DNA of 64,000 bases, taken from positions 186,001-250,000 of the forward strand of contig NZ_MOBM01000002.1 of NCBI RefSeq assembly GCF_003732275.1. Reading direction: 5' to 3'. Below are positions 1 through 9,375 of this stretch, piece by piece. How positions within the stretch are numbered: position 1 is the first letter of the stretch; each line of letters opens with the position of its first letter. Both the position numbers and the translations under genes were made by a program. The notes below the pieces were generated by a model. That model searched no databases, had not been told where the DNA came from, and was given only the letters and a program-made list of their open reading frames with translations. This DNA comes from Pseudomonas frederiksbergensis (GTDB lineage: Bacteria > Pseudomonadota > Gammaproteobacteria > Pseudomonadales > Pseudomonadaceae).

Positions 1-1699
1 CTTCGATTGCAGTCTTCTCTTCAGCGCTCACTTTATCGCCAGCATCAGCGACCATTTTGCGCGTCGAGTGAACCAGGGCATCGCCTTGGTTACGGGCACT
101 GGCCAGCTCTTCGAACTTGCGGTCTTCTTCAGCGTTCACTTCAGCATCGCGAACCATCTGCTGAATTTCTTCCTCGGACAGACCGGAGTTGGCCTTGATC
201 ACGATCGACTGAGTCTTGCCGGTGGCCTTGTCTTTCGCGCCGACGTGCAGGATGCCGTTGGCGTCGATGTCGAAGGTCACTTCGATTTGTGGCACGCCAC
301 GTGGTGCTGGTGGAATCTCGGCCAGGTCGAACTTGCCCAAGGACTTGTTCTGTGCGGCTTGCTTACGCTCACCTTGCAGTACGTGGATGGTCACTGCGCC
401 CTGGTTGTCATCGGCGGTCGAGAATACTTGCGATTTCTTGGTAGGAATCGTGGTGTTTTTCTCGATCAGCGCGGTCATTACGCCGCCCATGGTTTCGATA
501 CCCAGGGTCAGCGGGCTGACGTCGAGCAGCAGAACGTCTTTCACGTCACCAGCCAATACCGCACCCTGGATAGCAGCACCCATGGCAACAGCTTCGTCAG
601 GGTTAACGTCTTTACGTGCTTCTTTACCGAAGAAATCGGTCACCAGCTTCTGAACCAGTGGCATACGGGTCTGACCGCCGACCAGGATCACGTCGTTGAT
701 CGAACCAACGTCGATACCGGCGTCTTTCATGGCGATGCGGCAAGGTTCGATGGTGCGCTGAACCAGGTCTTCAACCAGCGCTTCGAGCTTGGCGCGGGAG
801 ATTTTCACGTTCAAGTGCTTAGGACCGGTAGCGTCTGCAGTGATGTACGGCAGGTTCACGTCGGTCGACTGGCTCGAGGACAGTTCGATCTTGGCTTTCT
901 CAGCGGCTTCTTTCAGGCGCTGCATGGCCAGCGGGTCACCCTTGAGGTTCATGCCGCTTTCTTTCTTGAACTCGTCAACGAGGTAGTCGATCAGACGAAT
1001 GTCAAAGTCTTCACCGCCCAGGAAAGTGTCACCGTTGGTGGCCAACACTTCGAACTGGTGCTCGCCATCGACTTCAGCGATTTCGATCACGGACACGTCG
1101 AAAGTACCGCCGCCCAAGTCGTAAACGATCACGGTGTGATCGCCTTTCGCCTTGTCCATACCGTAGGCCAGTGCGGCTGCGGTTGGTTCGTTGATGATAC
1201 GTTTAACGTCCAGACCCGCGATGCGGCCGGCGTCTTTGGTGGCTTGACGCTGGCTGTCGTTGAAGTAGGCCGGAACGGTGATCACCGCTTCGGTCACTGG
1301 CTCGCCGAGGTAGTCTTCGGCGGTCTTCTTCATTTTCTTCAGAATTTCAGCCGAAATTTGTGGCGGCGCCATTTTCTGGCCGTTCACTTCAACCCAGGCG
1401 TCGTTGTTGTCAGCCTTGACGATCTTGTAAGGGACCATCTGGATGTCTTTCTGTACGACTTCTTCGTCAAAACGACGACCGATCAGACGCTTCACCGCGT
1501 ACAGGGTGTTATGCGGATTGGTCACTGCCTGACGCTTGGCCGATTGGCCAACCAGGATTTCACCGTCGTTGGCGTAAGCGATGATCGACGGCGTAGTACG
1601 CGCGCCTTCAGCGTTTTCAATAACTTTGGCCTTGCCGTTTTCCAGCACGGAGACGCAGGAGTTGGTAGTCCCCAGGTCGATACCGATAATTTTGCCCAT
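1..1699 (-). CDS. dnaK: DnaK chaperone (Hsp70), 3' part cut by window edge
   Basis: ATP-driven Hsp70 chaperone that works with DnaJ and GrpE in the cytoplasm. The reading frame runs on the minus strand from ATG at 1699 and begins with the diagnostic [16 protein letters not shown]. About 566 codons are visible, covering the whole ATPase domain and most of the substrate-binding domain; the C-terminal lid lies outside the window. grpE is 102 bp upstream in the same direction, the usual Pseudomonas grpE-dnaK(-dnaJ) heat-shock order. A long open frame on the opposite strand (68-1765) is a codon-bias shadow. Confidence 0.98.
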   Translation of the reverse strand, partial: MGKIIGIDLGTTNSCVSVLENGKAKVIENAEGARTTPSIIAYANDGEILVGQSAKRQAVTNPHNTLYAVKRLIGRRFDEEVVQKDIQMVPYKIVKADNNDAWVEVNGQKMAPPQISAEILKKMKKTAEDYLGEPVTEAVITVPAYFNDSQRQATKDAGRIAGLDVKRIINEPTAAALAYGMDKAKGDHTVIVYDLGGGTFDVSVIEIAEVDGEHQFEVLATNGDTFLGGEDFDIRLIDYLVDEFKKESGMNLKGDPLAMQRLKEAAEKAKIELSSSQSTDVNLPYITADATGPKHLNVKISRAKLEALVEDLVQRTIEPCRIAMKDAGIDVGSINDVILVGGQTRMPLVQKLVTDFFGKEARKDVNPDEAVAMGAAIQGAVLAGDVKDVLLLDVSPLTLGIETMGGVMTALIEKNTTIPTKKSQVFSTADDNQGAVTIHVLQGERKQAAQNKSLGKFDLAEIPPAPRGVPQIEVTFDIDANGILHVGAKDKATGKTQSIVIKANSGLSEEEIQQMVRDAEVNAEEDRKFEELASARNQGDALVHSTRKMVADAGDKVSAEEKTAIE

Positions 1700-1801
1700 G
1701 TTCACTCTCCCGAAACTTTGGATTTGGATGCCGCAGCAGTGGTGGCTGACTGCGGTAGCACTTAAACGCTTGACTTCTAAATGGGGGCCTTGCGGCTAAT
1801 T

Positions 1802-2368
1802 TCAAGCCTGCTCGTCAATCGAAGGCGAAACCGGTGCAGGTGCCTTGCTGACCACGACCATGGCCGGGCGCAGCAGGCGACCGTGAAGCTGGTAGCCCTT
1901 CTGAAACACCTTGAGCACGCTGTTTGGCTCGACGTCGGCGCTTTCCTGCATGGCCATTGCCTGATGATGCGAGGCATTGAAGGGTTCGCCTTCAGGATCG
2001 ATCGCTTCCAGGTGATAGCGCTTCAGGGTGTCCTGGAACATTTTCAGGGTCAGCTCGATCCCTTCGCGCATCGGACGAATGTTTTCGTCGTCAGGGTTGG
2101 ATAGCTCCAGACCGCGTTCCAGGCTGTCGATGATCGGCAGCAGGTCGCCAGCGAACTTTTCCAGGGCGAATTTGTGAGCCTTTTCAACGTCCTGCTCGGC
2201 ACGGCGGCGGACGTTCTGCAGATCGGCGGCTACACGCAAAGCCTGATCCTGCGCACCAGCCAATTGCTCTTCGAGCACTTGTACACGAGCCGCCAGGTCT
2301 TCACCCGAAGCCTCGGGGCCCTGGTTGGCGTCTAGATTTTGCGTATCCACTGTCTGTTCGTCAGCCAT
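1802..2368 (-). CDS. grpE: GrpE nucleotide exchange factor
   Basis: 188-residue nucleotide-exchange factor that releases ADP from DnaK. The acidic, Gln/Glu-rich N-terminus (about residues 1-40) is followed by a long coiled-coil helix (roughly 40-85, including [18 protein letters not shown]). The C-terminal beta domain contains the family pattern [24 protein letters not shown]. Length is normal for the family. The ATG at 2368 has a strong upstream AAGGAGA. It is first in the grpE-dnaK unit and lies behind a sigma-32-type promoter at 2421-2449. Confidence 0.97.
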   Translation of the reverse strand: MADEQTVDTQNLDANQGPEASGEDLAARVQVLEEQLAGAQDQALRVAADLQNVRRRAEQDVEKAHKFALEKFAGDLLPIIDSLERGLELSNPDDENIRPMREGIELTLKMFQDTLKRYHLEAIDPEGEPFNASHHQAMAMQESADVEPNSVLKVFQKGYQLHGRLLRPAMVVVSKAPAPVSPSIDEQA

Positions 2369-2420
2369 AGATTTCTCCTTCCAATATCGTCCGCGAGCTC
2401 AACTCGCGCTTCTGCCCCGG

Positions 2421-2449
2421 TATATGGGGCCGCAAAATTCAGCTTCAAG
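2421..2449 (-). promoter_or_regulatory. Sigma-32 (RpoH) heat-shock promoter for grpE-dnaK
   Basis: Read on the minus strand, CTTGAA (2449-2444) is followed after 14 nt by CCCCATATA (2429-2421). This fits the sigma-32 consensus CTTGAA-N(13-15)-CCCCATNT closely. It lies about 50 bp upstream of the grpE start, as expected for a heat-shock operon. Promoter activity is inferred from the motif only. Confidence 0.85.
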
Positions 2450-2569
2450 GGCTATTTGATGATTAACCCTACAAAAAACAGCTGCATTGTCATTCCTCAC
2501 CGCACTAAGAATTTCCTTAAATCAAGCAAATCGACCTAAGAGGGGGCATTGTCAGCCCGAAACAAAACA

Positions 2570-2585
2570 CTGTATAAATAACCAG
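2570..2585 (+). promoter_or_regulatory. LexA-like SOS box upstream of recN
   Basis: CTGTATAAATAACCAG keeps the invariant CTG-N10-CAG frame and matches 13 of 16 positions of the LexA consensus CTGTATATATATACAG. It ends 24 bp before the recN ATG, where it would overlap the promoter. recN is a classical SOS gene, so LexA control is likely. Confidence 0.8.
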
Positions 2586-2609
2586 ACCTAAAGCCTGGGA
2601 GCGGCCTTT

Positions 2610-4283
2610 ATGCTGGTGCACCTGTCCGTACACAACTACGCCATCGTTGAACATCTCGATCTCGAACTCGATCGCGGGATGAGCGTGATCACAGGGGAAA
2701 CCGGCGCCGGCAAGTCGATCATGCTCGACGCCCTCGGCCTGACCCTGGGCGATCGCGCCGACAACGGCGTGGTCCGCCCGGGTGCCGACAAGGCCGATAT
2801 CCTGGCCACTTTCGACCTGATCGACATTCCGGAAGCCAGCGCCTGGCTGGCCGAACGCGACCTCGAGAGCGACGGGCCGTGCATTCTGCGTCGAGTGATC
2901 ACAGCCGAAGGACGCTCACGCGGCTATATCAACGGCACTCCCTGCCCCCTCGGCGACCTGAAGGCGCTGGGTGAGTTGCTGATCGACATCCACAGCCAGC
3001 ACGAACATCAATCGCTGCTCAAAACCGATACCCACCGTCGCCTGCTCGATGAATATGCCGGCGCCACGGATCTTGCCCGCCAGGTGCAACTGGCTGCCCA
3101 ACGCTGGCGCCAGACCCGCCAGGAACTGGAACGCCTCTCCAACTCCGGCGACGAACAGCGCGCTCGTCATCAATTGCTCAGTTATCAACTCGAAGAACTG
3201 GAAAACCTCGGCCTTGGTGAAAGCGAGCTGGAGCAACTGGAACAGGAACACAAGAACCTGACCAACGCTGAAACCCTGCTGGGCATTTGCCGGCAAGTGG
3301 TCGAACAATGCAGCGAAAGCGATTCCGGCAATGTATTGAACGCGCTCACCGCCAGTCTTAATCGCCTATCAAGCGTAAACAATTCGATCGGCGCCCTGGG
3401 CGAAGCCAGCAGCCTGCTGACCAGCGCGCAGATTCAGGTTGAAGAAGCCGTGGGCGAGCTGAACCGCTTTCTCGACAATTTCGACGCCGACCCGGCGCGC
3501 CTTCAATACCTGGAAGAGCGCCTCGATGCCATCTACACCCTGGCGCGCAAACACCGCATCCAGCCGACCGAGGTCGCCGAGATGCAGCAGAAGCTACTCG
3601 ATGAAATCGAAACCCTGAATGCCAACGACGAATCCATCGAGCGATTGAGCGAGGAGCTTGCCTCCTACGCCCGCCATTATCAGGAGAAGGCTCGGGAGCT
3701 GAGCGATCTGCGGCATCAAGCCTCGAGCAGCCTGGCCAGTGCCGTGGAACAGGAAATCCAGCGCCTGGGCATGCCCGGCGGCCGCTTCACCATCGAACTG
3801 CGCCCCAACAGCAGCGACGAACTGCTGCCCAATGGGCTCGAACAGGTAGAACTGCTGGTGAGCGCCAACCCCGGGCAACCGCTGAAAGCCCTGGCAAAAG
3901 TGGCATCGGGTGGCGAACTTTCGCGTATCAGCCTGGCGATTCAGGTGATCACTGCACAGACCTCGCGGGTACCGACCCTGGTGTTCGACGAAGTGGACGT
4001 GGGTATCGGCGGCCCGACCGCCGAGATCGTCGGTCAGTTGCTGCGACGCCTCGGGGAGCGAGGGCAGGTTCTGACCGTAACTCACTTGCCGCAAGTGGCG
4101 GCGCAGGGGCATCAACATCTATTTGTACACAAGGTCCGCGGTGAAGACGCCACGCATACAGCTGTCTCCAAACTGAGCAAGACCGATCGAGTCGAAGAAG
4201 TGGCACGGATGCTGGGCGGCATCGACCTCACCAAGGAATCATTGGCTCACGCGAAAAAGATGGTCGTTACCGCGAAAATTTAA
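2610..4283 (+). CDS. recN: DNA repair protein RecN
   Basis: 557-residue SMC-like ATPase that acts at double-strand breaks during recombinational repair. The Walker A motif GETGAGKS is at residues 29-36. Long heptad-rich coiled coils follow on both sides of a central hinge (about 160-380). The C-terminal half holds the ABC signature region (ASGGELSRISLA) and Walker B (LVFDEVDVGIGG). Length is normal. A LexA-like box lies just upstream, and a hairpin follows the stop at 4299-4323. Confidence 0.97.
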   Translation: MLVHLSVHNYAIVEHLDLELDRGMSVITGETGAGKSIMLDALGLTLGDRADNGVVRPGADKADILATFDLIDIPEASAWLAERDLESDGPCILRRVITAEGRSRGYINGTPCPLGDLKALGELLIDIHSQHEHQSLLKTDTHRRLLDEYAGATDLARQVQLAAQRWRQTRQELERLSNSGDEQRARHQLLSYQLEELENLGLGESELEQLEQEHKNLTNAETLLGICRQVVEQCSESDSGNVLNALTASLNRLSSVNNSIGALGEASSLLTSAQIQVEEAVGELNRFLDNFDADPARLQYLEERLDAIYTLARKHRIQPTEVAEMQQKLLDEIETLNANDESIERLSEELASYARHYQEKARELSDLRHQASSSLASAVEQEIQRLGMPGGRFTIELRPNSSDELLPNGLEQVELLVSANPGQPLKALAKVASGGELSRISLAIQVITAQTSRVPTLVFDEVDVGIGGPTAEIVGQLLRRLGERGQVLTVTHLPQVAAQGHQHLFVHKVRGEDATHTAVSKLSKTDRVEEVARMLGGIDLTKESLAHAKKMVVTAKI

Positions 4284-4298
4284 GAACGGCAGAAAGCA

Positions 4299-4349
4299 CG
4301 AAGGCGACCCTGAGTCGCCTTCGTTCGTTTCGCGAACCTGAGGTTCGCG
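4299..4349. terminator. Tandem hairpins between convergent recN and fur
   Basis: Two stems lie between the convergent genes. CGAAGGCGAC/GTCGCCTTCG (4299-4308 and 4314-4323) has a 5-nt loop and is followed by a T-containing stretch. CGCGAACC/GGTTCGCG (4331-4338 and 4342-4349) has a 3-nt loop. The first fits a recN terminator. The second is placed to end fur transcription, though no clear T-run follows it on the minus strand. Confidence 0.6.
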
Positions 4350-4357
4350 CGACATGC

Positions 4358-4762
4358 TTACTTTTTCTTGCGCACGTACAGTACAAGATTGTGATCGACC
4401 ATCTCGAAGCCATACTTGTCGACGATTGCTTTCTGCAGCCGCTCGATTTCTTCGTCGAAGAATTCGATCACTTCACTGGTCTCGACGTTGACCATATGGT
4501 CGTGATGCTTGCCGTCGTCCAGCTCGAAGACCGCATGGCCTCCGTCGAAGTTGTGCCGCACCACAAGGCCTGCTGCCTCGAACTGGGTCAGAACACGGTA
4601 AACCGTGGCCAGACCGACGTCCTCACCAGCCTCCATCAGCGCCTTGTAGACATCCTCGGCACTCATGTGGCGTTGCTCGGCGGAATCGAGCATTTGCAGA
4701 ATTTTGACCCGTGGAAGGGTCACTTTGAGGCCGGCTTTGCGTAGTTCGCTATTTTCAACCAT
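4358..4762 (-). CDS. fur: Ferric uptake regulator Fur
   Basis: 134-residue iron-responsive repressor that represses siderophore and iron-uptake genes. It has the N-terminal winged helix (residues about 1-80, including DVGLATVYRVLTQFE) and a C-terminal dimerisation/metal domain with the HHDHMV motif. The sequence has no cysteine at all, so the structural Cys4-type zinc site seen in many Fur proteins is absent. Length is normal for pseudomonads. It is divergent from bamE with a 97-bp shared upstream region. Confidence 0.97.
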   Translation of the reverse strand: MVENSELRKAGLKVTLPRVKILQMLDSAEQRHMSAEDVYKALMEAGEDVGLATVYRVLTQFEAAGLVVRHNFDGGHAVFELDDGKHHDHMVNVETSEVIEFFDEEIERLQKAIVDKYGFEMVDHNLVLYVRKKK

Positions 4763-4859
4763 GGTCAGCTTTCTCGCGATGCTGCTTCGCAGCTTCTCTT
4801 AATGCGGGTATGATCGGCGTTTACGTTGTCCCAGCCAAGATAGTGGAAGTCGCCCACCG

Positions 4860-5387
4860 ATGCAAAACACCAAGCTCTTGCTAACCAGTTTCACCTTTGT
4901 GGGACTGCTCGCACTCGCCGGTTGTTCATTCCCCGGGGTTTACAAAATCGACATCCAGCAGGGCAATGTCGTCACGCAGGACATGATAGACCAGTTACGC
5001 CCGGGAATGACCCGCCGGCAAGTACGGTTTATCATGGGCAACCCTCTGCTGACCGACACGTTCCATGCCGATCGCTGGGATTACCTGTATAGCCTGCAAC
5101 CGGGTGGCGGTGAACGCCAACAGGAACGCATTAGCGTTATCTTCAACCCAAATGATCAACTTGTCAGCCTCTCCGGCGATTTCATGCCAGGCGTGAGCCG
5201 CGACGAAGCCATTCTCGGCAAGGACAGTGGTACTGCCGTGACCACACCAGCAGAAAACGCCGAGAAGCCGAAGCCAGAAAAACCAGTCAAACCAGGTTCC
5301 TTGCTGGACCAGATCCAGAAGGACGTGGACAACGTAGAAACCGTTCCAGTCCCGACACCAGAACCGCTGGAAACCTCGCCGCAATAA
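4860..5387 (+). CDS. bamE: Outer-membrane assembly lipoprotein BamE (OmlA/SmpA)
   Basis: 175-residue lipoprotein of the BAM complex, which inserts beta-barrel proteins into the outer membrane. The signal peptide ends in the lipobox LAGC, with lipidated Cys22. The SmpA/OmlA fold follows, with [17 protein letters not shown] and RWDYLYSL. The last 60 or so residues are a Pro/Glu-rich tail ([11 protein letters not shown]), longer than in E. coli and probably disordered. It is divergent from fur and ends at a bidirectional terminator. Confidence 0.96.
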   Translation: MQNTKLLLTSFTFVGLLALAGCSFPGVYKIDIQQGNVVTQDMIDQLRPGMTRRQVRFIMGNPLLTDTFHADRWDYLYSLQPGGGERQQERISVIFNPNDQLVSLSGDFMPGVSRDEAILGKDSGTAVTTPAENAEKPKPEKPVKPGSLLDQIQKDVDNVETVPVPTPEPLETSPQ

Positions 5388-5400
5388 TTTGCGACGCAAT

Positions 5401-5427
5401 AAAAAACCCGGCATGTCCGGGTTTTTT
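5401..5427. terminator. Bidirectional terminator between bamE and rnfH
   Basis: AAAAAACCCGG - CATGT - CCGGGTTTTTT is a perfect 11-bp stem with A- and T-runs on the two sides. It sits between convergent bamE and rnfH, so it can end transcription in both directions. Confidence 0.92.
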
Positions 5428-5448
5428 ATCGTCTGGCGTTTAACCGGA

Positions 5449-5763
5449 TCACTGATTCCGGGCTTTGGCCTCGGCCGCTTTGGCGGCGCGCAACCGGCGA
5501 ACTTCTTTTGGATCAGCGAGCAACGGCCGGTAAATCTCGAGGCGATCCCCGGGCTGGACCGGACGACTGGCCGGCTCAGCGATCACTTTGCCAAAGATCC
5601 CAACCGGACAACTGGCCAGATCCAACTCAGGGAATTCGCTGTTCAGGCCGGAGTTGAGCAACGCATCTCGCACCGTTGCACCCACCGGCACCGTTACGGT
5701 TAGCAGTACCTGCCGATCAACGGCGGCATACACCACTTCGACCTTGATCACGGCCTCAACCAT
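5449..5763 (-). CDS. rnfH: RnfH/RatB family ubiquitin-like protein
   Basis: 104-residue member of the RnfH (YfjF/RatB) family, a small beta-grasp fold protein of poorly defined function that is conserved next to ratA. Typical family segments are VEVVYAAVDRQ, VPVGATVRDALLNSG, CPVGIFGKV and the C-terminal PGDRLEIYRPLLADPKEVRR. Its start overlaps the ratA stop by 8 bp, so the two are translationally coupled. Confidence 0.93.
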   Translation of the reverse strand: MVEAVIKVEVVYAAVDRQVLLTVTVPVGATVRDALLNSGLNSEFPELDLASCPVGIFGKVIAEPASRPVQPGDRLEIYRPLLADPKEVRRLRAAKAAEAKARNQ

Positions 5764-6190
5764 GCATCTGCTTCGCGCGCTGGCAAAACGCGTCCATCAG
5801 CGTATTCGCCGCCTGGTTGAACAAAGGCCCCAACGTCGCACGCACCAGCGGTCCCGAGTAGTCGAACGACAAGTCCAGACTGATCTTGCAGGCCTTCTCA
5901 CCCAACGGCTTGAACACCCAGACGCCGTGCAACTGGCTGAACGGACCTTCCTCGAGGTTCATCTCGATCGAACGCCCTGGCACCAGGGTGTTACGCGTAA
6001 CGAAGTGCTGACTAAGACCACCCTTGGCCACGCCGACGCTGGCACGCATAAGCTCAGGAGTGCTTTCCAGGACTTCCGCCGACGAGCACCACGGCAGGAA
6101 TTCCGGATAGCGAGCCACGTCGTTGACCAAGTCATAAAGCGCTTGGGCCGGATACGGCAGCAGGGCCGAACGTTGAATGTGTGTCGTCAT
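5756..6190 (-). CDS. ratA: RatA family START/polyketide-cyclase-like protein
   Basis: About 144 residues of the coenzyme Q-binding COQ10/START fold (YfjG, RatA). E. coli RatA was described as a 50S-binding toxin, whereas the broader family binds ubiquinone, so the function here is not settled. ATG at 6190 (MTTHIQRSALLPYPAQALYDLVND) is preferred over an in-frame ATG 30 bp upstream because the family starts there. It lies 7 bp after the NSS transporter and overlaps rnfH. The same pair stands next to smpB in E. coli. Confidence 0.92.
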   Translation of the reverse strand: MTTHIQRSALLPYPAQALYDLVNDVARYPEFLPWCSSAEVLESTPELMRASVGVAKGGLSQHFVTRNTLVPGRSIEMNLEEGPFSQLHGVWVFKPLGEKACKISLDLSFDYSGPLVRATLGPLFNQAANTLMDAFCQRAKQMHG

Positions 6191-6197
6191 GTCAGCG

Positions 6198-7601
6198 TTA
6201 CTTCCACAGCTGGGCGGCAAACACTACAAGAATGCCGATGGGCGCCACATAGCGCATCAAGAACAGGGACAAGGCGAACAGCACCGGACGGCGGATCGAC
6301 AATTCGTCGCGCACCGCTTCACGCCCCATTACCCAGCCCGCAAACACCACGAAACACAAACCACCGAGTGGCAACATGATCCGCGAGGTGAAAAAATCGA
6401 TCACACCGAAGAAGTCCAGACCACCGGCTGCCCCCCATTGATAGAGGTGGAACATCCCGCCTTCGTTCACGAAAAACTTGGCTTCCTTCCAGATATTGAA
6501 GGAAAACACGGTGCCCAGACCGACGAACCAGCAGGTGAATGCCAGCCAGAAGGTGACCCAGGCACGGCTGATTTTCGTGCGCTCAACCAGGTAAGCCACC
6601 ATTGGCTCGAGCAGGGAGATCGCCGAACTCCAGGCCGCAATTGCCACCAGCACGAAGAACACTACGCCCATCAACTGGCCGAACGCTACGTTGCCAAAGG
6701 CAAATGGCAGGCTGACAAACATCAGGCCTGGGCCTTCGCTCGGGTTCAGGCCGGCAGCGAACACAATCGGAAACAATGCCAGACCGGCCACCAGAGAGAC
6801 GAATGTATCGAGCAGTGCTACACCGACCACAGTCCCGGAAATCGACGAACTCTTCGGCATATAAGCGCCGTAGATCATAATCGAACCGACGCCCACGCTC
6901 AGGGAAAAGAAAGCGTGCCCCATCGCTGGCAGCAAGCCGTCGAGCACTTTTTCCGGATGAAAGTCGAACATGAAATGCACGCCTTCCATGAAGTGACCGG
7001 TGGTCATGCTGTAACCCAGCAGCACCAGGATCATTACGAACAGCAGCGGCATCATGATCCGCAGGCTGCGCTCCAGCCCGGCGACCACGCCTTTGGCGAT
7101 CACCACGGCGGAGAGGAGCATGAAAATCGTATGCCAAAGTGTCAGGCGCCATGGGTCAGCGATCACATTGGCGAAATAGGTGCCGACCTGATCAGGCGTT
7201 ACACCCTGGAAGTCGCCACGCCCCATGTCAATGATGTAATCCAGTGACCAGCCGCCGACCACACTATAGAAAGACAGAATCAGCAGCGCCGTAATCATCC
7301 CGGCAAATGCGCCCCAGGACCATTTCGCCGAATGCCCCGCTTCCAGCGCCAGGACCTTCAAGGCATTGGCCGGGCTCTGCCGTGCGCGGCGACCGATCAG
7401 GGTTTCGGCCAGCATCACGGGCATGCCGATCAGCGCGATACAGGCCAGGAACATCAGCACGAAGGCTCCGCCACCGTAGACGCCGACCATGTAAGGGAAT
7501 TTCCAGATACTACCCAACCCCACGGCCGAACCGGTCGCGGCGAGTATGAAGACCCAGCGGCTAGCCCAACTGCCGTGGACAGAAACCTTGTCTGTCGACA
7601 T
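6198..7601 (-). CDS. Sodium-dependent transporter, NSS (SNF) family
   Basis: 467-residue inner-membrane symporter of the neurotransmitter:sodium symporter family (LeuT/MhsT fold), which usually takes up amino acids. The N-terminal signature [26 protein letters not shown] forms TM1 with the unwound sodium/substrate site. About 11-12 hydrophobic helices follow. ATG at 7601 ([12 protein letters not shown]) is chosen because upstream in-frame codons do not look like the family. The substrate cannot be read from the sequence. It is first in a likely operon with ratA and rnfH and is divergent from smpB. Confidence 0.9.
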   Translation of the reverse strand: MSTDKVSVHGSWASRWVFILAATGSAVGLGSIWKFPYMVGVYGGGAFVLMFLACIALIGMPVMLAETLIGRRARQSPANALKVLALEAGHSAKWSWGAFAGMITALLILSFYSVVGGWSLDYIIDMGRGDFQGVTPDQVGTYFANVIADPWRLTLWHTIFMLLSAVVIAKGVVAGLERSLRIMMPLLFVMILVLLGYSMTTGHFMEGVHFMFDFHPEKVLDGLLPAMGHAFFSLSVGVGSIMIYGAYMPKSSSISGTVVGVALLDTFVSLVAGLALFPIVFAAGLNPSEGPGLMFVSLPFAFGNVAFGQLMGVVFFVLVAIAAWSSAISLLEPMVAYLVERTKISRAWVTFWLAFTCWFVGLGTVFSFNIWKEAKFFVNEGGMFHLYQWGAAGGLDFFGVIDFFTSRIMLPLGGLCFVVFAGWVMGREAVRDELSIRRPVLFALSLFLMRYVAPIGILVVFAAQLWK

Positions 7602-7719
7602 CGTTATCACGCCCAAGCGTTCAAAAAAGAGGCCGCATTGTCCGGGATTCAATCAACCTGCTCAAGCACGTAGCGTCACCGTAGCCGACTTGCTTGCAAC
7701 TCCCTATAATGCCGCCCCT

Positions 7720-8202
7720 ATGGCTAAACAGAAGAAACACCCAACAGGGACCATCGCGCAAAACAAAAAGGCGCGACACGATTACTTCATCGAGCATAAG
7801 TTCGAGGCTGGTCTGGTCCTGGCCGGCTGGGAAGTAAAAAGTTTGCGGGCAAGCAAGCTACAACTGGTTGACAGTTACGTGCTGCTCAAGGATGGCGAAG
7901 CCTGGCTGCTCGGCAGCCACATTACGCCGCTGATGACTGCCAGCACCCACGTCATCGCTGATCCGACCCGCACCCGGAAATTGCTGCTCAACCGACGCGA
8001 GCTGGAAAAGCTGGCCGCTGCCGTGCAGCAAAAAGGTTACGCCTGCGTGTGCCTGTCCTGGTACTGGAGCAAGCACATGGTCAAGTGCGAGATCGCCCTG
8101 GGCAAAGGCAAGAAGGAATACGACAAGCGCGATACCGAACGCGAGCGCGACGCCGGTCGTGAATTGCAGCGTGCGGTGCGAAACAAGGGTAAGGAAGATT
8201 AA
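7720..8202 (+). CDS. smpB: SsrA-binding protein SmpB
   Basis: 160-residue tmRNA partner that carries ssrA RNA to stalled ribosomes. The N-terminus [20 protein letters not shown] and the segments [17 protein letters not shown] and SHITPL form the OB-fold. The basic C-terminal tail ([22 protein letters not shown]) enters the ribosomal decoding channel. An open frame extends upstream to 7546, but family homology starts at 7720. Its RNA partner ssrA lies 9.9 kb downstream, with the lactate genes between them. Confidence 0.97.
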   Translation: MAKQKKHPTGTIAQNKKARHDYFIEHKFEAGLVLAGWEVKSLRASKLQLVDSYVLLKDGEAWLLGSHITPLMTASTHVIADPTRTRKLLLNRRELEKLAAAVQQKGYACVCLSWYWSKHMVKCEIALGKGKKEYDKRDTERERDAGRELQRAVRNKGKED

Positions 8203-8232
8203 TCTTTCAGCCTGAATTTTGTGGCGTCAGCG

Positions 8233-8331
8233 AAAGATCGCAGCCTGCGGCAGCTCCTACGAAGTTGTGTACACCCAATGAATCGGGTTGAAATGCGATC
8301 GATGTAGGAGCTGCCGCAGGCTGCGATCTTT
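8233..8331. repeat. REP palindrome pair
   Basis: Two perfect 28-bp arms (8233-8260 and 8304-8331, inverted) of the Pseudomonas REP type, with core GCAGCCTGCGGCAGCTCC, lie between convergent smpB and lldR. Such pairs often act as transcript-end hairpins. Confidence 0.93.
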
Positions 8332-8345
8332 TGCATTAAAAACGA

Positions 8346-9113
8346 TTACATCCCCTTGCGCCGCTCCGCCCGAGCCACGCGCTGCACTTCCTGACGCACC
8401 TCTTCCAGTACCTCCTGCACATACAAAATGTGCCGACTGGAAACCTCCCGCGCCTGCTCTGCCCGACCTTCGATAATCGCCAGATACAATTCTCTGTGCT
8501 GCGCAATCAGCATGTCGCGGGTTTCAGTGCGCTGTTTATACATACCGCCGATGTTGGTCACCACGTTGCGTTTGAGCAAGTCGAACAGGCCACGAATGGT
8601 GTGCAGCAACACCGCGTTATGACTGGCCTCGGCGATCGCCAAATGAAACTTTGCATCCGCCGCGCCCTCTTCCGCCCGCCCCACTTCGTCATGGCGCGAA
8701 TAGCAGTCTTGCAACTCGTCGAATGCCGCCGTCAGCCGCTCGCGATCCACGTCCGTGGCACGCAATGCCGCGTAGTAAGCACAAGATGCTTCCAGCGTAT
8801 GACGAAACTCCAGCAAATCGCGCTGGGCCTCGGGGTTGCTTTCCAGCAGATGCAACAGTGGATCACTGAATGTCGAACCCAGTGATTCCACCACGTAGTT
8901 GCCACCGCCCTGACGGCTGACCAGCAGACCTTTGGCCGCCAGTTTCTGAATCGCTTCGCGCAACGAAGGGCGTGACACGCCGAACTGCTCGGCCAGCGCA
9001 CGCTCTGCCGGCAGGCGCTCGCCGGCCTTCAATGTGCCCTCGAGAATCATCCCTTCGAGTTGCTCGACAATATCGTCAGACAAACGGCGCTGCCGAATCT
9101 GATCAAACCCCAT
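8346..9113 (-). CDS. lldR: LldR-type lactate-responsive GntR/FadR regulator
   Basis: About 255-residue transcription factor. The N-terminal GntR winged helix (about residues 8-72, with SDDIVEQLEGMI and GVSRPSLREAIQKLAAKGLL) is followed by an FCD ligand domain (about 95-235) with metal-binding histidines (LAIAEASHN, AQHRELYLAII). Divergence from lldP and the AATTGGTA-T-TACCAATT operator at 9307-9323 support control of the lactate genes. A GTG codon immediately before the chosen ATG is an alternative start with better spacing to GGAG. Confidence 0.92.
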   Translation of the reverse strand: MGFDQIRQRRLSDDIVEQLEGMILEGTLKAGERLPAERALAEQFGVSRPSLREAIQKLAAKGLLVSRQGGGNYVVESLGSTFSDPLLHLLESNPEAQRDLLEFRHTLEASCAYYAALRATDVDRERLTAAFDELQDCYSRHDEVGRAEEGAADAKFHLAIAEASHNAVLLHTIRGLFDLLKRNVVTNIGGMYKQRTETRDMLIAQHRELYLAIIEGRAEQAREVSSRHILYVQEVLEEVRQEVQRVARAERRKGM

Positions 9114-9306
9114 CACTCAATTCTCCACGATCCCGGCGGCTCGCCGGGCTCTCTATTCTGGCCTATCGGCGCTGCGCCAGCACCTACCAGACGACGTTTG
9201 ATCGAACAGATCAGCTGCGTTCTGCACCGCTCATTCGACAAAAGTTTTAGGGCGGCAAATTGACACACCGCATACAAGGCTTTTACCCTAGCCAACAGCG
9301 ATTGTA

Positions 9307-9323
9307 AATTGGTATTACCAATT
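9307..9323. promoter_or_regulatory. Probable LldR operator
   Basis: AATTGGTATTACCAATT is a perfect 17-bp palindrome (8-1-8) and fits the GGT-N-ACC-type site used by FadR-family lactate regulators. It lies 53 bp upstream of lldP, in the lldR-lldP intergenic region. Binding is inferred from the symmetry and the context. Confidence 0.82.
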
Positions 9324-9375
9324 ATCCAAGAACGCTGACCAGTGCCTGACCAACAACAATTAGGGGCCACCCCAT

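Noticed and set aside
68..1765. Long open frame on the plus strand (565 codons)
   Set aside because: It is antisense to dnaK, which has a clear family match; such frames come from GC-rich codon bias.
2339..2539. 66-codon plus-strand frame upstream of recN
   Set aside because: It lies antisense to the grpE start and its sigma-32 promoter and has no SD.
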